54,006 nucleotides of DNA, from contig CAYSLJ010000023.1 of NCBI GenBank assembly GCA_964431735.1, forward strand, positions 1 to 54,006. Reading direction: 5' to 3'. The position numbers were made by a program, and so were the translations under genes. The first letter of the stretch is position 1. Every line of letters starts with the position of its first letter. The notes beneath the pieces are model-generated. The model was given only the letters and a program-made list of their open reading frames with translations. It was not told where the DNA came from and made no database searches. The DNA comes from CALARM01 sp964431735. Lineage in GTDB: Bacteria > Vulcanimicrobiota > SpSt-956 > JAKJGF01. Below are positions 25,434 to 34,121 of the stretch, in pieces.

Positions 25434-27379
25434 ATAAGCGGTACCGGTATTCTGAGAAGAACAGTAGTGCCTCTGCCAGCCTGACTTCTTATCTTGAAGG
25501 TACCTCCAAGGAAAGAAGCCTTTTCTTTCATGCTGTTTATTCCGGTTATTTTTCTTCCGTTAACAGAGGCTTTTGCATAATCGAATCCCACGCCGTCATC
25601 TTCTATAGCTACATTAAATTGATCCGAGAGAATTTTTACTCTGACCCTGACATTTGAAGCACCGGAATGTTCTTTTACATTTTTCAAAGCTTCCTGTATT
25701 ATACGGTAAATAGTCGTTTCAATAGATTCTGCAAGTTTCTTCTTAATTCCTGAAACCATTAATTCTGTCACAATACCTGTTTCCGCTTCAAATCTCTGTA
25801 AATAAATCTCAAGGGAAGGCAGTAAATCAATCTTTTCCTGGTCCCCTGAAATGGTTATTTCGGAAATTTTATGCATTTTACTGAGACTTTCACTTGTTAA
25901 TTTTTTCATTTCATCAATTCTTGTTTTAACATGAGTTAATTCGGAATTCAGGTTATCATGAAGTGTTTCCAGCTCATTGATTGTTTCATTAATAGAATAG
26001 CCAATCCTGCTTTGAGCTTCATTCATAGATTGAGATGAAGATAGTTCGGAACTATGAATTAATTTTTCCAGAAGCTGTTCTACAGCCTGATGTTTTTGTT
26101 TTACTGTTTCATAGAGCCTTGCATTATCAAGAGCAACACTGGACTGACTGGCAAGAACAGAAAGAAGATAAATTTCACCCTGAGAATATTCTTTACGAAA
26201 ACTATGATTTAAGTAGGCCACACCAAAAGCTTTATTTTTTATAAAGAGGGGAACTACGATAGTGGAGGCTATATCAGATATATTACTTAAAATAAAACGG
26301 CCTTTTTCATTTGCCACATCTTTTATAGTCATAGGCTGTTTCTTCTTAATGGCAAGCCTTGCAATACCCTGTCCCAGGTTAAGTGGTTCTCTTTCTTTTA
26401 ATAAATCAACAGGGAAATTAAAATTTGCCTGAACAGACCATTCATCAGTTTCTTCATCAAGGAGCATTACAAGCCCGCTGTCTGCGTTTGCTGCTTTTCT
26501 CATGGCTTCAATAGTAGCTTTAAGAACTGAATTTACATGTATGGCAGAGCCCATAAGAGTACTGCCTTCATAAAGTATTTGCAAATCATTAACCCTTGTA
26601 TTCAATTCTTTCACAAGACTTCTCTGTTTCTCCTGAAGTTCACTGCTCTGTTCTATAAGGTACCATATAAGGCTGGCAGTATCACCTCTTATAATTTCTA
26701 CGGCACCAGGTTTTTCCTGTTCAATCAACGTCAATAATTCGGTATCTGATGACAGCATAAAAACAAAATGAAGGTCTTTTATATTAAGTAATTCCCTTAC
26801 ATCTGTCGTAGAAAAAATATTAAGCTTCTGTGCAAGCACCATACAGGAAGAGTTTATATCACTGTCAGCCACGCCTTTAATAATTATATTATTATCACCG
26901 AGGAGAAATTGAATAATGGAAATACCTGCATGGCTTGTGCCAACAACAGCAATATTTGTCGGTATAGAAGGAAGAATTTCCTTTTTCTCTTTCAACTGGG
27001 CAGTTTTTCTGCTTTTAAGGGCTTTTTTTACTACTTCTACAAGCCTCTGAGCGCTGAACGGTTTGGTTATATAATCTGTCACGCCTGCCTCCCACCCTCT
27101 TTTAAGGTCTTCTTTTCTGGTTTTGGCAGTTAACATTATTACAGGTATGGTGGCAAGTTCTTTATTTGCTTTTATTCTCCGGCATACTTCCAGACCGTCC
27201 ATACGGGGCATCATAACATCCAGAATAATCAAATCGGGGATTTCATCGACAATCCTTTTTAAAGCTGTCTCTCCGTTGTAAGCAACAATAGTTTCATAAC
27301 CTTCTGTATCCAGATGGAGTTGAATAAGTGTTACTATATTTTTTTCATCATCAACAATGAGAACTTTTTCTTTTTTCAA
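25424..27379 (-). CDS. Hybrid sensor kinase: receiver, Rossmann-like, GAF, HisKA_3-like, HATPase
   Basis: A 651-residue signalling protein. Residues 1-122 are a receiver (VDDE, phospho-acceptor in LDVMMPRMDG, conserved KPF). About 145-255 is a Rossmann-like domain (VVGTSHAG, then KGVADSD) similar to NAD(P)-binding-like sensors found before PAS/GAF kinases. A GAF domain covers about 285-425. A dimerisation segment has LHDNL with candidate phospho-histidine H474, as in HisKA_3. The HATPase (about 545-648) has QEALKNVKEHS, DDGVGFD and a GRGTTV loop. The start is TTG (residues MKKEKV). It follows the roadblock gene by 71 bases with a terminator-like hairpin between, so co-transcription may be partial. 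Input is unknown. Confidence 0.87.
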   Translation of the reverse strand: MKKEKVLIVDDEKNIVTLIQLHLDTEGYETIVAYNGETALKRIVDEIPDLIILDVMMPRMDGLEVCRRIKANKELATIPVIMLTAKTRKEDLKRGWEAGVTDYITKPFSAQRLVEVVKKALKSRKTAQLKEKKEILPSIPTNIAVVGTSHAGISIIQFLLGDNNIIIKGVADSDINSSCMVLAQKLNIFSTTDVRELLNIKDLHFVFMLSSDTELLTLIEQEKPGAVEIIRGDTASLIWYLIEQSSELQEKQRSLVKELNTRVNDLQILYEGSTLMGSAIHVNSVLKATIEAMRKAANADSGLVMLLDEETDEWSVQANFNFPVDLLKEREPLNLGQGIARLAIKKKQPMTIKDVANEKGRFILSNISDIASTIVVPLFIKNKAFGVAYLNHSFRKEYSQGEIYLLSVLASQSSVALDNARLYETVKQKHQAVEQLLEKLIHSSELSSSQSMNEAQSRIGYSINETINELETLHDNLNSELTHVKTRIDEMKKLTSESLSKMHKISEITISGDQEKIDLLPSLEIYLQRFEAETGIVTELMVSGIKKKLAESIETTIYRIIQEALKNVKEHSGASNVRVRVKILSDQFNVAIEDDGVGFDYAKASVNGRKITGINSMKEKASFLGGTFKIRSQAGRGTTVLLRIPVPLISE

Positions 27380-27400
27380 AAGAGAACACCCTGTACAAAT

Positions 27401-27426
27401 AAGGGCACGGTAATCTCCGTGCCCTT
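27401..27426. terminator. Hairpin between roadblock and kinase genes
   Basis: A 10-bp stem (AAGGGCACGG and its complement) with a 6-base loop. The T run on the minus side is short, so it may act as an attenuating terminator after the roadblock gene. Confidence 0.55.
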
Positions 27427-27450
27427 ATAAAATTCACTCTGTTGTTTCTA

Positions 27451-27789
27451 TCATAAATATTGTTTTAAATCTTCAATAGCCCTTTTTATATCAAGACGGA
27501 GAAGACCGAGATTAATATCTTCACCGAGTAAAACCACGAGTATGGCACCGGAATTACATAATACTAATTTCCCCATACTCCCTTCCACCATTACCATGTT
27601 AAGTTCTCCCTGATTGAGTTCTTCCATGGAACTTTCTGCAGAGGTAAAAACTCCTGCTACAATGGCTCCAACAAGATCTGCATTAAAGGAGGTGGGAACA
27701 ACACTATCTATTACCAGTCCATCTCTTCCTACAATTAAACTCCCTATTACACCTGATGTTTTATTAAGTTTTTCTAGACACTCCTTCAT
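27451..27789 (-). CDS. Roadblock/LC7 domain protein
   Basis: A 112-residue single-domain protein. The pattern GVIGSLIVGRDGLVIDS, then GAIVAGVFTSAESSMEELN, then GKLVLCNSGAILVVLLGED and a closing helix is typical of the roadblock/LC7 (MglB-like) family, which usually dimerises and often regulates Ras-like GTPases. No such GTPase gene is in the window. It lies 76 bases after a large protein that itself ends in two roadblock-like domains, so the two may form a mixed dimer (inference). GGAG precedes the ATG. Confidence 0.85.
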   Translation of the reverse strand: MKECLEKLNKTSGVIGSLIVGRDGLVIDSVVPTSFNADLVGAIVAGVFTSAESSMEELNQGELNMVMVEGSMGKLVLCNSGAILVVLLGEDINLGLLRLDIKRAIEDLKQYL

Positions 27790-27865
27790 TTTATTAACTC
27801 CAATCTTTCATGTTAACAATTCAGCATGTCAGCAATTAATCATGTCAGATGACATACTGAAAAAC

Positions 27866-30475
27866 TTATATACCAAGAAGTAAATTAACAACTCTTCCTG
27901 CTGCATTCAAATCTATAGATAAATCCTGAGAGATTCCTTCATCCTGAACCAGAGTACATAACATAGCAGGGCCGTTTTTAGAACATATTATATTAAGGTC
28001 TTTATTATTAACCTGTGATTTAAACATGTATCTATCAATGTTCCCGAGATTTAATCTTAAAGCAGTATCTTCAGCTGCCTGATAGATACAGGTAAGATAG
28101 GCTATCCAGTTCTCAGAAGAAAAGTTATTTGAAAGAGATGAACTTATTAATAGACCTTCATCGGAACCAATAAGGCCATTTACTATACTGGCATTTTCCT
28201 GTAATGACTTTAAAAACTCTGTCATCATCTGTTCACTGGTTTCATTTTCCCTGTCAAATCTTTTGATTAAATCATTCAATTTCTTCTCTACTTTATTTTC
28301 ATCATATTCAGGTTTATCATCTATAAGAGAAGAAAGGACAAAGTCCTTTGACATATTTAGAAGGATTTTTCCTTCCATTGCTTCAACGACCATGCTGACA
28401 GGTCTGCTTATACCCATAGCTTTTACTGCACGACTCAACCTTCTGTCCAGTTCTACAGATGTAGCTGCAATAACTTCAGCTTTTTCCGTATCATTCAATG
28501 TGGTAGTGATGATGAATCCCTCGCTGCTGGCCAGCGTAATTCCGCTAACGCCTTCAAGCTCATCCAGAGGTTTTATAGAAGATTGTATGGCAGACACACT
28601 TTTCCCTATCACTCCGTCACGGTCAATATTATCAATAACATCCTGAGCTGTTATACTTCGTATCATATCGGCAGACGTATCACTTACAGATATATCAGAT
28701 GTACCTTCTTCTATAGAGAGATCGTCGAGAGAAAAGCCTTCATCAAGGAAATTCATAGCATCATCAAAGCTGAAATCGGTGTCAGTATCAGAGATATCTG
28801 CCATCATATCAGTGTCCATTATATCAGAATTCATTATATCTGTATCCAGGTCCATCATATCAGTATCCATTATATCTGAACTATCAAATTTTAAAATCTC
28901 TTCGTCTTTAGAAGAAGAGTCAAGGAGCATATTAACATCTGCAAGGTCTGAGAAATCCTCCACATCGAGAGATATTTCTTCTTTTACCCTGGAGGAAATA
29001 ACTTCCGCAGGTTTTTTCTCTTCTATTTTTATCAAATCTTCCTTTATCAGAGCTTCAGGGATTAGATCTTCCGGTTCTTCCGGAGACAGATCTTCAGGGA
29101 TGAGATCTTCCAGTTCTTCCCCTATTAAATCCTCTTCTTCAGGTTTTATTTTTATTATTTCTTCAATTTCTTCTTCTTCCTCTGTTTTCTCTGCTTCAAG
29201 TCCAAAGAATCCTGCTATGGCAAGAGGTGACATATCAACATAGGTACAGGATTTAAAATTCTTTAACAATTCCAGAACATATTCAATTCTCTTTTGTTCC
29301 AGAAAAGCAGACAATTTTTGCGGAAGTTCTGTAATATTATCTATACATATGATATTTAAATCAGGTAAAACTTCTTTAAAATAATCTTTAATTCCCTGCT
29401 TTACAGACTGAGTGGTAATAAGTATTACATTATCAGGTTTGTAAATACAGATTTTATTATAGAAAAGATAGGCATCATACATGGTGAAAAGGTCACCTTT
29501 TATTTCAACCATAACAAGACTGCTGTCGCAGTTAAAATAGAGATTTATGATATCTACGCCATCTTCCGGACAATCTATAAGAATATCTTCTCCCCACAGG
29601 CCGGCTCCTTTAAGTATGCCGAGCAATCTCACAGCAAGCCAGTAACTGCCTCTTGTTATATAATGTCCGTAAGGTGTAATACTTATGCATTGATCAATTT
29701 TTTCCTGAGAAACCAGTCTGCCGCAGTGAAAACATTTGAATCCCTGCTGTGCTGCTTCTTCAATAGAAGAAATAGAATTGACCCTGTTTATTTGATGACC
29801 TGTTTGATGGCAGAACACAATATAATCTATATTTACAAGTCCCAGCTGTTCCATTTTCTGAACCAGTGCGCCTACCATAAGTTTCTCATTCTCATCTGCC
29901 AGTTCACTGAGACTTACACTGGGTTTGATTTTTATCTTATTAAGTAATTCTCTTGATTTAACACTTTCAAGATCTACTACCGCCCTGTAATCTTCCTGAG
30001 CAGGTGCAAAAACAGGAATATCATTTTTCAACAGTCTGTATTTTTCACTTTTAGGATGATATTCTTTCCAGGCCAGATGATGTTCACTTTTTACCATAGG
30101 GAAAATAGCCTGAGTTATAATCTCACAGAATTGATTAAATTCTTTATCATCACCTGAGCCTCTGTTCATAGCAATGACATCAAGACATTTCCTGTCTTTC
30201 CTCACCTGTACGTAATACTGTTCCATCTTGCTTCCGAGGAATATGTCTCCTTCGTGAATTCTGTCCATAACAGACATCTTTCTGAAGAGAGGAGTAGAAA
30301 AAATTCCTTTTTCTTTGTAAGGGCTGAAATCTATTTTAAACTGGGAACAGAGATCCTCCTTGATGGCACTTAAAAAAGGTTTATACTCCCTCCTTAGATG
30401 TCTCATTATTCTAAAAAGCATTTCATCAGTAATTGATAGATGAAGCTGCCTCCATTTAAAGTCTAGCACGTTCAT
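27866..30475 (-). CDS. Nuclease-fold/zinc-ribbon protein with two C-terminal roadblock-like domains
   Basis: An 869-residue multidomain protein. Residues 1-170 are of unknown fold. A winged-helix-like region (about 175-215) leads to a zinc-binding stretch with FCHQTGH and CFHCGR (about 222-248). At about 295-360 the order D-x-INLYF, VMVEIKGD (near 325) and NVILIT resembles a PD-(D/E)xK restriction-endonuclease-like core, although the family is not identified. Residues about 440-620 are an acidic linker with repeated EDLIPE and a DIMDTDMMD stretch. Two roadblock/LC7-like domains follow (about 640-745 and 765-865; GITLASSEGFIITTT and GLIGSDEGLLISSS). The start has GAGGAG close upstream. Role unknown; it may link a nucleic acid or ligand sensor to roadblock signalling. 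Confidence 0.6.
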   Translation of the reverse strand: MNVLDFKWRQLHLSITDEMLFRIMRHLRREYKPFLSAIKEDLCSQFKIDFSPYKEKGIFSTPLFRKMSVMDRIHEGDIFLGSKMEQYYVQVRKDRKCLDVIAMNRGSGDDKEFNQFCEIITQAIFPMVKSEHHLAWKEYHPKSEKYRLLKNDIPVFAPAQEDYRAVVDLESVKSRELLNKIKIKPSVSLSELADENEKLMVGALVQKMEQLGLVNIDYIVFCHQTGHQINRVNSISSIEEAAQQGFKCFHCGRLVSQEKIDQCISITPYGHYITRGSYWLAVRLLGILKGAGLWGEDILIDCPEDGVDIINLYFNCDSSLVMVEIKGDLFTMYDAYLFYNKICIYKPDNVILITTQSVKQGIKDYFKEVLPDLNIICIDNITELPQKLSAFLEQKRIEYVLELLKNFKSCTYVDMSPLAIAGFFGLEAEKTEEEEEIEEIIKIKPEEEDLIGEELEDLIPEDLSPEEPEDLIPEALIKEDLIKIEEKKPAEVISSRVKEEISLDVEDFSDLADVNMLLDSSSKDEEILKFDSSDIMDTDMMDLDTDIMNSDIMDTDMMADISDTDTDFSFDDAMNFLDEGFSLDDLSIEEGTSDISVSDTSADMIRSITAQDVIDNIDRDGVIGKSVSAIQSSIKPLDELEGVSGITLASSEGFIITTTLNDTEKAEVIAATSVELDRRLSRAVKAMGISRPVSMVVEAMEGKILLNMSKDFVLSSLIDDKPEYDENKVEKKLNDLIKRFDRENETSEQMMTEFLKSLQENASIVNGLIGSDEGLLISSSLSNNFSSENWIAYLTCIYQAAEDTALRLNLGNIDRYMFKSQVNNKDLNIICSKNGPAMLCTLVQDEGISQDLSIDLNAAGRVVNLLLGI
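28785..28885. repeat. Short in-frame tandem repeat coding for DIM/DTDMM
   Basis: Imperfect repeats of about 15-30 bases (ATATCAG, TCCATTATATC) encode alternating DIMDTDMMD and DIMNSD phrases in the acidic linker. Such tracts commonly vary in length between strains. Confidence 0.6.
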
Positions 30476-30647
30476 CTTCTCCTCTCTATAAAAAAGACCT
30501 TTTAATTACAGATGATTTCATAACATTCCATATTCTGCCCTGGCAGGTCATGGAGTAATAATTATGGGCAATTATGAATTCAACTATAAATTTTCAATTT
30601 ACAATTCTATAAATTTTATTTTTTTCCTTCCTGAATAAAAAAGACTG

Positions 30648-31595
30648 CTATTTCAAAATCCGGGATAACACTCTGAGCCAGTTTCCGCCGATAATTTTTT
30701 CAATATCTTTACAACTGTGACCTCTTTTCTTTAACACTTCCGTTATAGCAGGCAAAAAAGATGCATCTGATAATCCGGAAGGATAATTATCTGTTCCATG
30801 AAAATCAGAACCGAATCCTACAGAGTTGTAATTACCGGTTAAATTAACAATATATTCTATATGATCTGCAACATGTTCTACAGTTACAGGATTTTCTCCC
30901 AGGAAATGAGGGACAAAGGTTATGCCTGTAACACCTCCTTTTTCTGCTATGGCAAGTATCTGTTCATCTTTCAAATTTCTGGGATGGTTACAGAGGGTAT
31001 AACAATTGGAATGAGAAGCTATAACAGGCTCACTGCTCAATTTCATTACATCCCAGAAACCCGGCTCTGCCATATGAGAAACATCTACAATCATGCCGAG
31101 ATTGTTCATCTTTTCTACAACTTTCACTCCAAAATCTGTAAGGCCTCCGGGATTATTACCGACTGCCACACCATCGGCAAGTAAATTTCTGTTACTCCAT
31201 GTAAGAGTCATGGCTCTCACACCGAGTCTGTAATAGGTGTCCACCATGAACAATTTTCCGGAAAGTGCTTCTCCTCCTTCTATAGAAAGGAGGCATCCCA
31301 GCTGGCTATTTTTTAAAATATCAAGGTCATCACGTGATAATATCGGTGAAACGTCACGGTTATCCTCTTTCCATTTATAAAATAAATCTATCATCTCAAG
31401 GGTAAAAGCTATAGCAGAATGAGGAATTAGTTCTTCAGGCGTATAGAGAGCGAAAACCTGCAGATTTACTCCTCCCGAAAGTAAAGGTTTTATATCCAGA
31501 ACAGACGGGTCATCCCTCAGGGCTTTGCAGAGAGTATCTGCGTGGAAATCCACGACCGGTGTTTTCATATGAAAATTCATTGTTTCATCAGTCAT
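30648..31595 (-). CDS. Membrane dipeptidase (renal dipeptidase, M19 family)
   Basis: A 315-residue zinc dipeptidase of the M19 family. Metal ligands are H18 and D20 (VVDFHADT), a glutamate in LSIEGGEAL (about 105), then VDVSH and ASHSN with the histidines expected in the binuclear site, and GFGSDFHG near the end. M19 enzymes cleave dipeptides, often with a D-residue at the C-terminus. There is no signal peptide, so it is probably cytoplasmic. AAGGAG precedes the ATG by about 8 bases. The gene-free DNA behind it (30476-30647) holds only AT-rich sequence. Confidence 0.92.
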   Translation of the reverse strand: MTDETMNFHMKTPVVDFHADTLCKALRDDPSVLDIKPLLSGGVNLQVFALYTPEELIPHSAIAFTLEMIDLFYKWKEDNRDVSPILSRDDLDILKNSQLGCLLSIEGGEALSGKLFMVDTYYRLGVRAMTLTWSNRNLLADGVAVGNNPGGLTDFGVKVVEKMNNLGMIVDVSHMAEPGFWDVMKLSSEPVIASHSNCYTLCNHPRNLKDEQILAIAEKGGVTGITFVPHFLGENPVTVEHVADHIEYIVNLTGNYNSVGFGSDFHGTDNYPSGLSDASFLPAITEVLKKRGHSCKDIEKIIGGNWLRVLSRILK

Positions 31596-31612
31596 AAAAA
31601 AACTCCTTTATA

Positions 31613-31748
31613 ATCGTAATGCGTAACGCGTAACGCGTAACGGGTTTATATTCCTTCGTGCATCACAGCATTCCAGGGTAATCAAATGTAATATACTCGA
31701 TAAACGAATGGGATTTCACCCGTCACGCGTCACCCGTCACCAGTTACG
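31613..31748. repeat. Two facing heptad arrays, GTRACGC type
   Basis: GTAATGC/GTAACGC units at 31613-31649 and inverted GTCACGC/GTCACCC units at 31716-31748, about 65 bases apart, between two genes read in the same direction. Confidence 0.65.
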
Positions 31749-31751
31749 TTC

Positions 31752-32732
31752 TTAAATCAGTTCCTCCAGAGGCAATACAGTAAAACCTGCTTTAATTCCT
31801 GTTTCTTTTTCATCATTATCGAAAACAATAAAAAGCACGTTTTTATTATTTTCGTCTTTTAAAAGTGTCATACCTTCAGGTTTCACGCCTTCCCATTCAT
31901 AAACAGGCGATTCCGGGAGATCTACGCCATAAGTTTCAGGGTTATCCACTCCTGCAATCCAGAGGGCTCCTCCTCTGCCGTTTGGTTCTTCATAACTGGT
32001 TAAAATAAAAAACATTTTAATATCGTGATAATATTCTATAGAAGAAATAGCCTGTTTTTTTCTGTTTTCCGTACGGGGAAGAAAAGTAAACCAGAGAGTC
32101 GGAGTTTGAACTTCCCCTTTCTTTATATCTTTAATATTAAATCGCCACACACCTGACTGATTGGTAAACAGAGGTTCCCTGAGGCCTATAAAGAGAAATT
32201 CGTTATATACTCCTTTATAACGGGCAAGACCTTCAATATTTATTTCCCTGCCATTCATAATTCTATTGAAGGAATCATAAATTATATTACTATTATTTTC
32301 GGGAACAGGCTTAATAGTATAATTATCCTCTGAAAAGCTGATTTTAAATAAACCTCTCTTATTTTCATCACCGTAGGAATGAGACAGAAGCACATAAAAC
32401 CCTCCCGGTTCACCGGATGTAGTTATAGCTTCAAAATCTCTGATTTCTTTTCCCACATCTATCGGATATTTACCTGTTATATTTCCCTTTATATCGGAAA
32501 TATAAAAATACATAAGATTTTTTTCTTCAGGTTTGTCATTCAATATGATTAATTTATCATCATGGACAGCTACTGCTGACGGTTCGAAAAACACACCGTC
32601 TCCTTTAAGAGAAGAGGGAATATTAAATTCCTTTACCTCAAAAAAATTGGATGCGAAAACAACTACCGTTGTAAAAGATATAATAACAATAGCTGTAAAT
32701 ATGAATAAAAGAATAGTATTTGTTCTGTCCAT
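31752..32732 (-). CDS. Secreted or anchored beta-propeller-like protein, unknown function
   Basis: About 326 residues. I place the start at 32732 (MDRTNTILLF), with GAGGTG about 8 bases upstream; the longer frame to 32792 reads through a heptad array. Residues about 5-26 form a signal or anchor helix. The rest is rich in beta strands with spaced phrases such as AVAVHDDKLIIL, DFEAITTSGEPGGFYVLLSH, INIEGLARYKG, EFLFIGLREP and PEGMTLL, typical of a propeller and similar in style to esterase-like/phytase-like or SdiA-regulated-type domains. No catalytic residues are identifiable. It is followed by dipeptidase on the same strand. Confidence 0.6.
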   Translation of the reverse strand: MDRTNTILLFIFTAIVIISFTTVVVFASNFFEVKEFNIPSSLKGDGVFFEPSAVAVHDDKLIILNDKPEEKNLMYFYISDIKGNITGKYPIDVGKEIRDFEAITTSGEPGGFYVLLSHSYGDENKRGLFKISFSEDNYTIKPVPENNSNIIYDSFNRIMNGREINIEGLARYKGVYNEFLFIGLREPLFTNQSGVWRFNIKDIKKGEVQTPTLWFTFLPRTENRKKQAISSIEYYHDIKMFFILTSYEEPNGRGGALWIAGVDNPETYGVDLPESPVYEWEGVKPEGMTLLKDENNKNVLFIVFDNDEKETGIKAGFTVLPLEELI

Positions 32733-32750
32733 TTTTATCACCTCATTAAA

Positions 32751-32811
32751 ATCGTAACGCGTAACGCGTAACGCGTGACGGGTAAGTTTCACTTTTCACT
32801 TTTCACGATTT
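32751..32811. repeat. Heptad arrays, GTAACGC then TTTTCAC
   Basis: Two adjoining period-7 arrays. The second overlaps the 3' end of the TPR gene (stop at 32789), so its final codons are inside the repeat. Confidence 0.7.
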
Positions 32812-33979
32812 CCAGTGCTTCCTTCCTTGCTTCCAGAGCATCAGAATCATCAGGTTCCAGTTCCAGGGCTTTATCAAAACATTGAATGGCTTCTTTATAT
32901 TTTTTTTCTTCTGACAGTAAAAGCCCTTTATTATAAAAGGCATTAAAATATTTTCCGTCGAGTTCCAGAGCCATATTATAACATTTTAACGCTTCTTTAT
33001 ATTTTTTCTGGGAAGCCATTAAAAGTCCTTTATTATTCCAGGTAACAGGATCTCTACAGTCAATAGCTATTGCTTTATCATAACAGAGAAGAGCTTTTTT
33101 GAAGTCCTTTTTCCCTGCGAGAGCCAGACCTGTGCCGTTCAATCCATAGGTATTTTCCGGGTCAATTCCAAGGGCTTCGTTATAACATTCTATGGCTTTA
33201 TCGAAATTGCCCTCTTCACAGAGAAGATCACCTTTATAATTCCACGAATCCAGATTTTCCGGATCAATATTTATTGCTTTATCATAACATTCCATAGCCA
33301 TATCATATTCTTTTATTTCAGAAAAAACATAACCTTTGCCGTTCAGAGCATAAATATTTCTTTCGTCAATCTCCAGTGCTTTATTATAACATTCTATAGC
33401 TCTGTCATAGTCTTCTTTATCCAGATAAACATCACCTTTATTATTCCAGGCAAAAATATTATCTTTTTCAAATTCCAGTACCTTATCATAACACTCTATG
33501 GCTTCATCATATCTTTCCAGTTCTGCCAGTGTATCGCCTTTGCTGTTTAAAGCATATATATCATCGGGCTCAATAGCCAGTACTTTATCATAACATTCTA
33601 TGGCTTTATCATAAACTTCCATCTCACAGAGACAATCTCCGCGGCCATTCCAGGCATCACTGTTTTTATCATCCAGTGCCAGTGCTTTATCATAACATTC
33701 TATAGCCTTATCATATTTTTCCTGTTCATAGAGTGTATCACCGAGGCCGGTCCATCCGTCTATATTTTCCGGGTCAAGTTTTATTACTTTATTGTAACAT
33801 TTGAGTGTTTTATCATATACTTCCTGTTCATATAAAGCAAAGGCTTTCCCGAGCCATGCCTCTACATTTTCACGATCCATTTTTATTGCCGTATCAAAAA
33901 CCTTTACCGCTTCATCATATTTCTCATCTTCAATCAGTTCTTCCCCTTTTTGAATAAAATCTTCAACTGTTTTTGCCAT
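32789..33979 (-). CDS. TPR protein with about eleven near-identical repeats
   Basis: About 396 residues starting at the ATG at 33979 (MAKTVEDF), with GGAG 7-8 bases upstream; the longer frame to 34039 reads through a heptad array. Nearly all of the protein is 34-residue TPR units of the form WNxKGD...YDKAIECYDKALxID, about eleven full and one partial. No signal peptide or membrane segment, so it should be cytoplasmic and act as a protein-binding scaffold; its partners are unknown. The units are also similar in DNA, with a period of 102 bases, which indicates recent tandem duplication. Its last residues overlap a TTTTCAC array. Confidence 0.88.
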   Translation of the reverse strand: MAKTVEDFIQKGEELIEDEKYDEAVKVFDTAIKMDRENVEAWLGKAFALYEQEVYDKTLKCYNKVIKLDPENIDGWTGLGDTLYEQEKYDKAIECYDKALALDDKNSDAWNGRGDCLCEMEVYDKAIECYDKVLAIEPDDIYALNSKGDTLAELERYDEAIECYDKVLEFEKDNIFAWNNKGDVYLDKEDYDRAIECYNKALEIDERNIYALNGKGYVFSEIKEYDMAMECYDKAINIDPENLDSWNYKGDLLCEEGNFDKAIECYNEALGIDPENTYGLNGTGLALAGKKDFKKALLCYDKAIAIDCRDPVTWNNKGLLMASQKKYKEALKCYNMALELDGKYFNAFYNKGLLLSEEKKYKEAIQCFDKALELEPDDSDALEARKEALEIVKSEK

Positions 33980-33998
33980 AATAATTCTCCTTTTATTA

Positions 33999-34034
33999 AT
34001 CGTGACGCGTGACGCGTGACGCGTGACGCGAGGA
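33999..34034. repeat. Heptad array, GTGACGC type
   Basis: Four clean GTGACGC units just upstream of the TPR gene start. Confidence 0.75.
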
Positions 34035-34121
34035 TTCAAATTTCGACCGGCTCTGTAAGGATTGGAGCATTTACCGGCAATGGTATCTGAAAATCAGTAT
34101 TTACTGAAATAATTGCAGAAA

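Noticed and set aside
25880..26000. Loss of the phospho-acceptor histidine in the hybrid kinase
   Set aside because: An alignment starting at RIGYSINE suggested an Asn at the site, but LHDNLNSEL shortly after fits the HisKA_3 motif better, with H474 in place.
32733..32792. N-terminal extension of the propeller-like protein (MKLTRHALRVTRYD)
   Set aside because: It is the translation of a heptad array; a good ribosome binding site precedes the ATG at 32732. The same reasoning applies to the TPR gene (34039) and brxL (37289).
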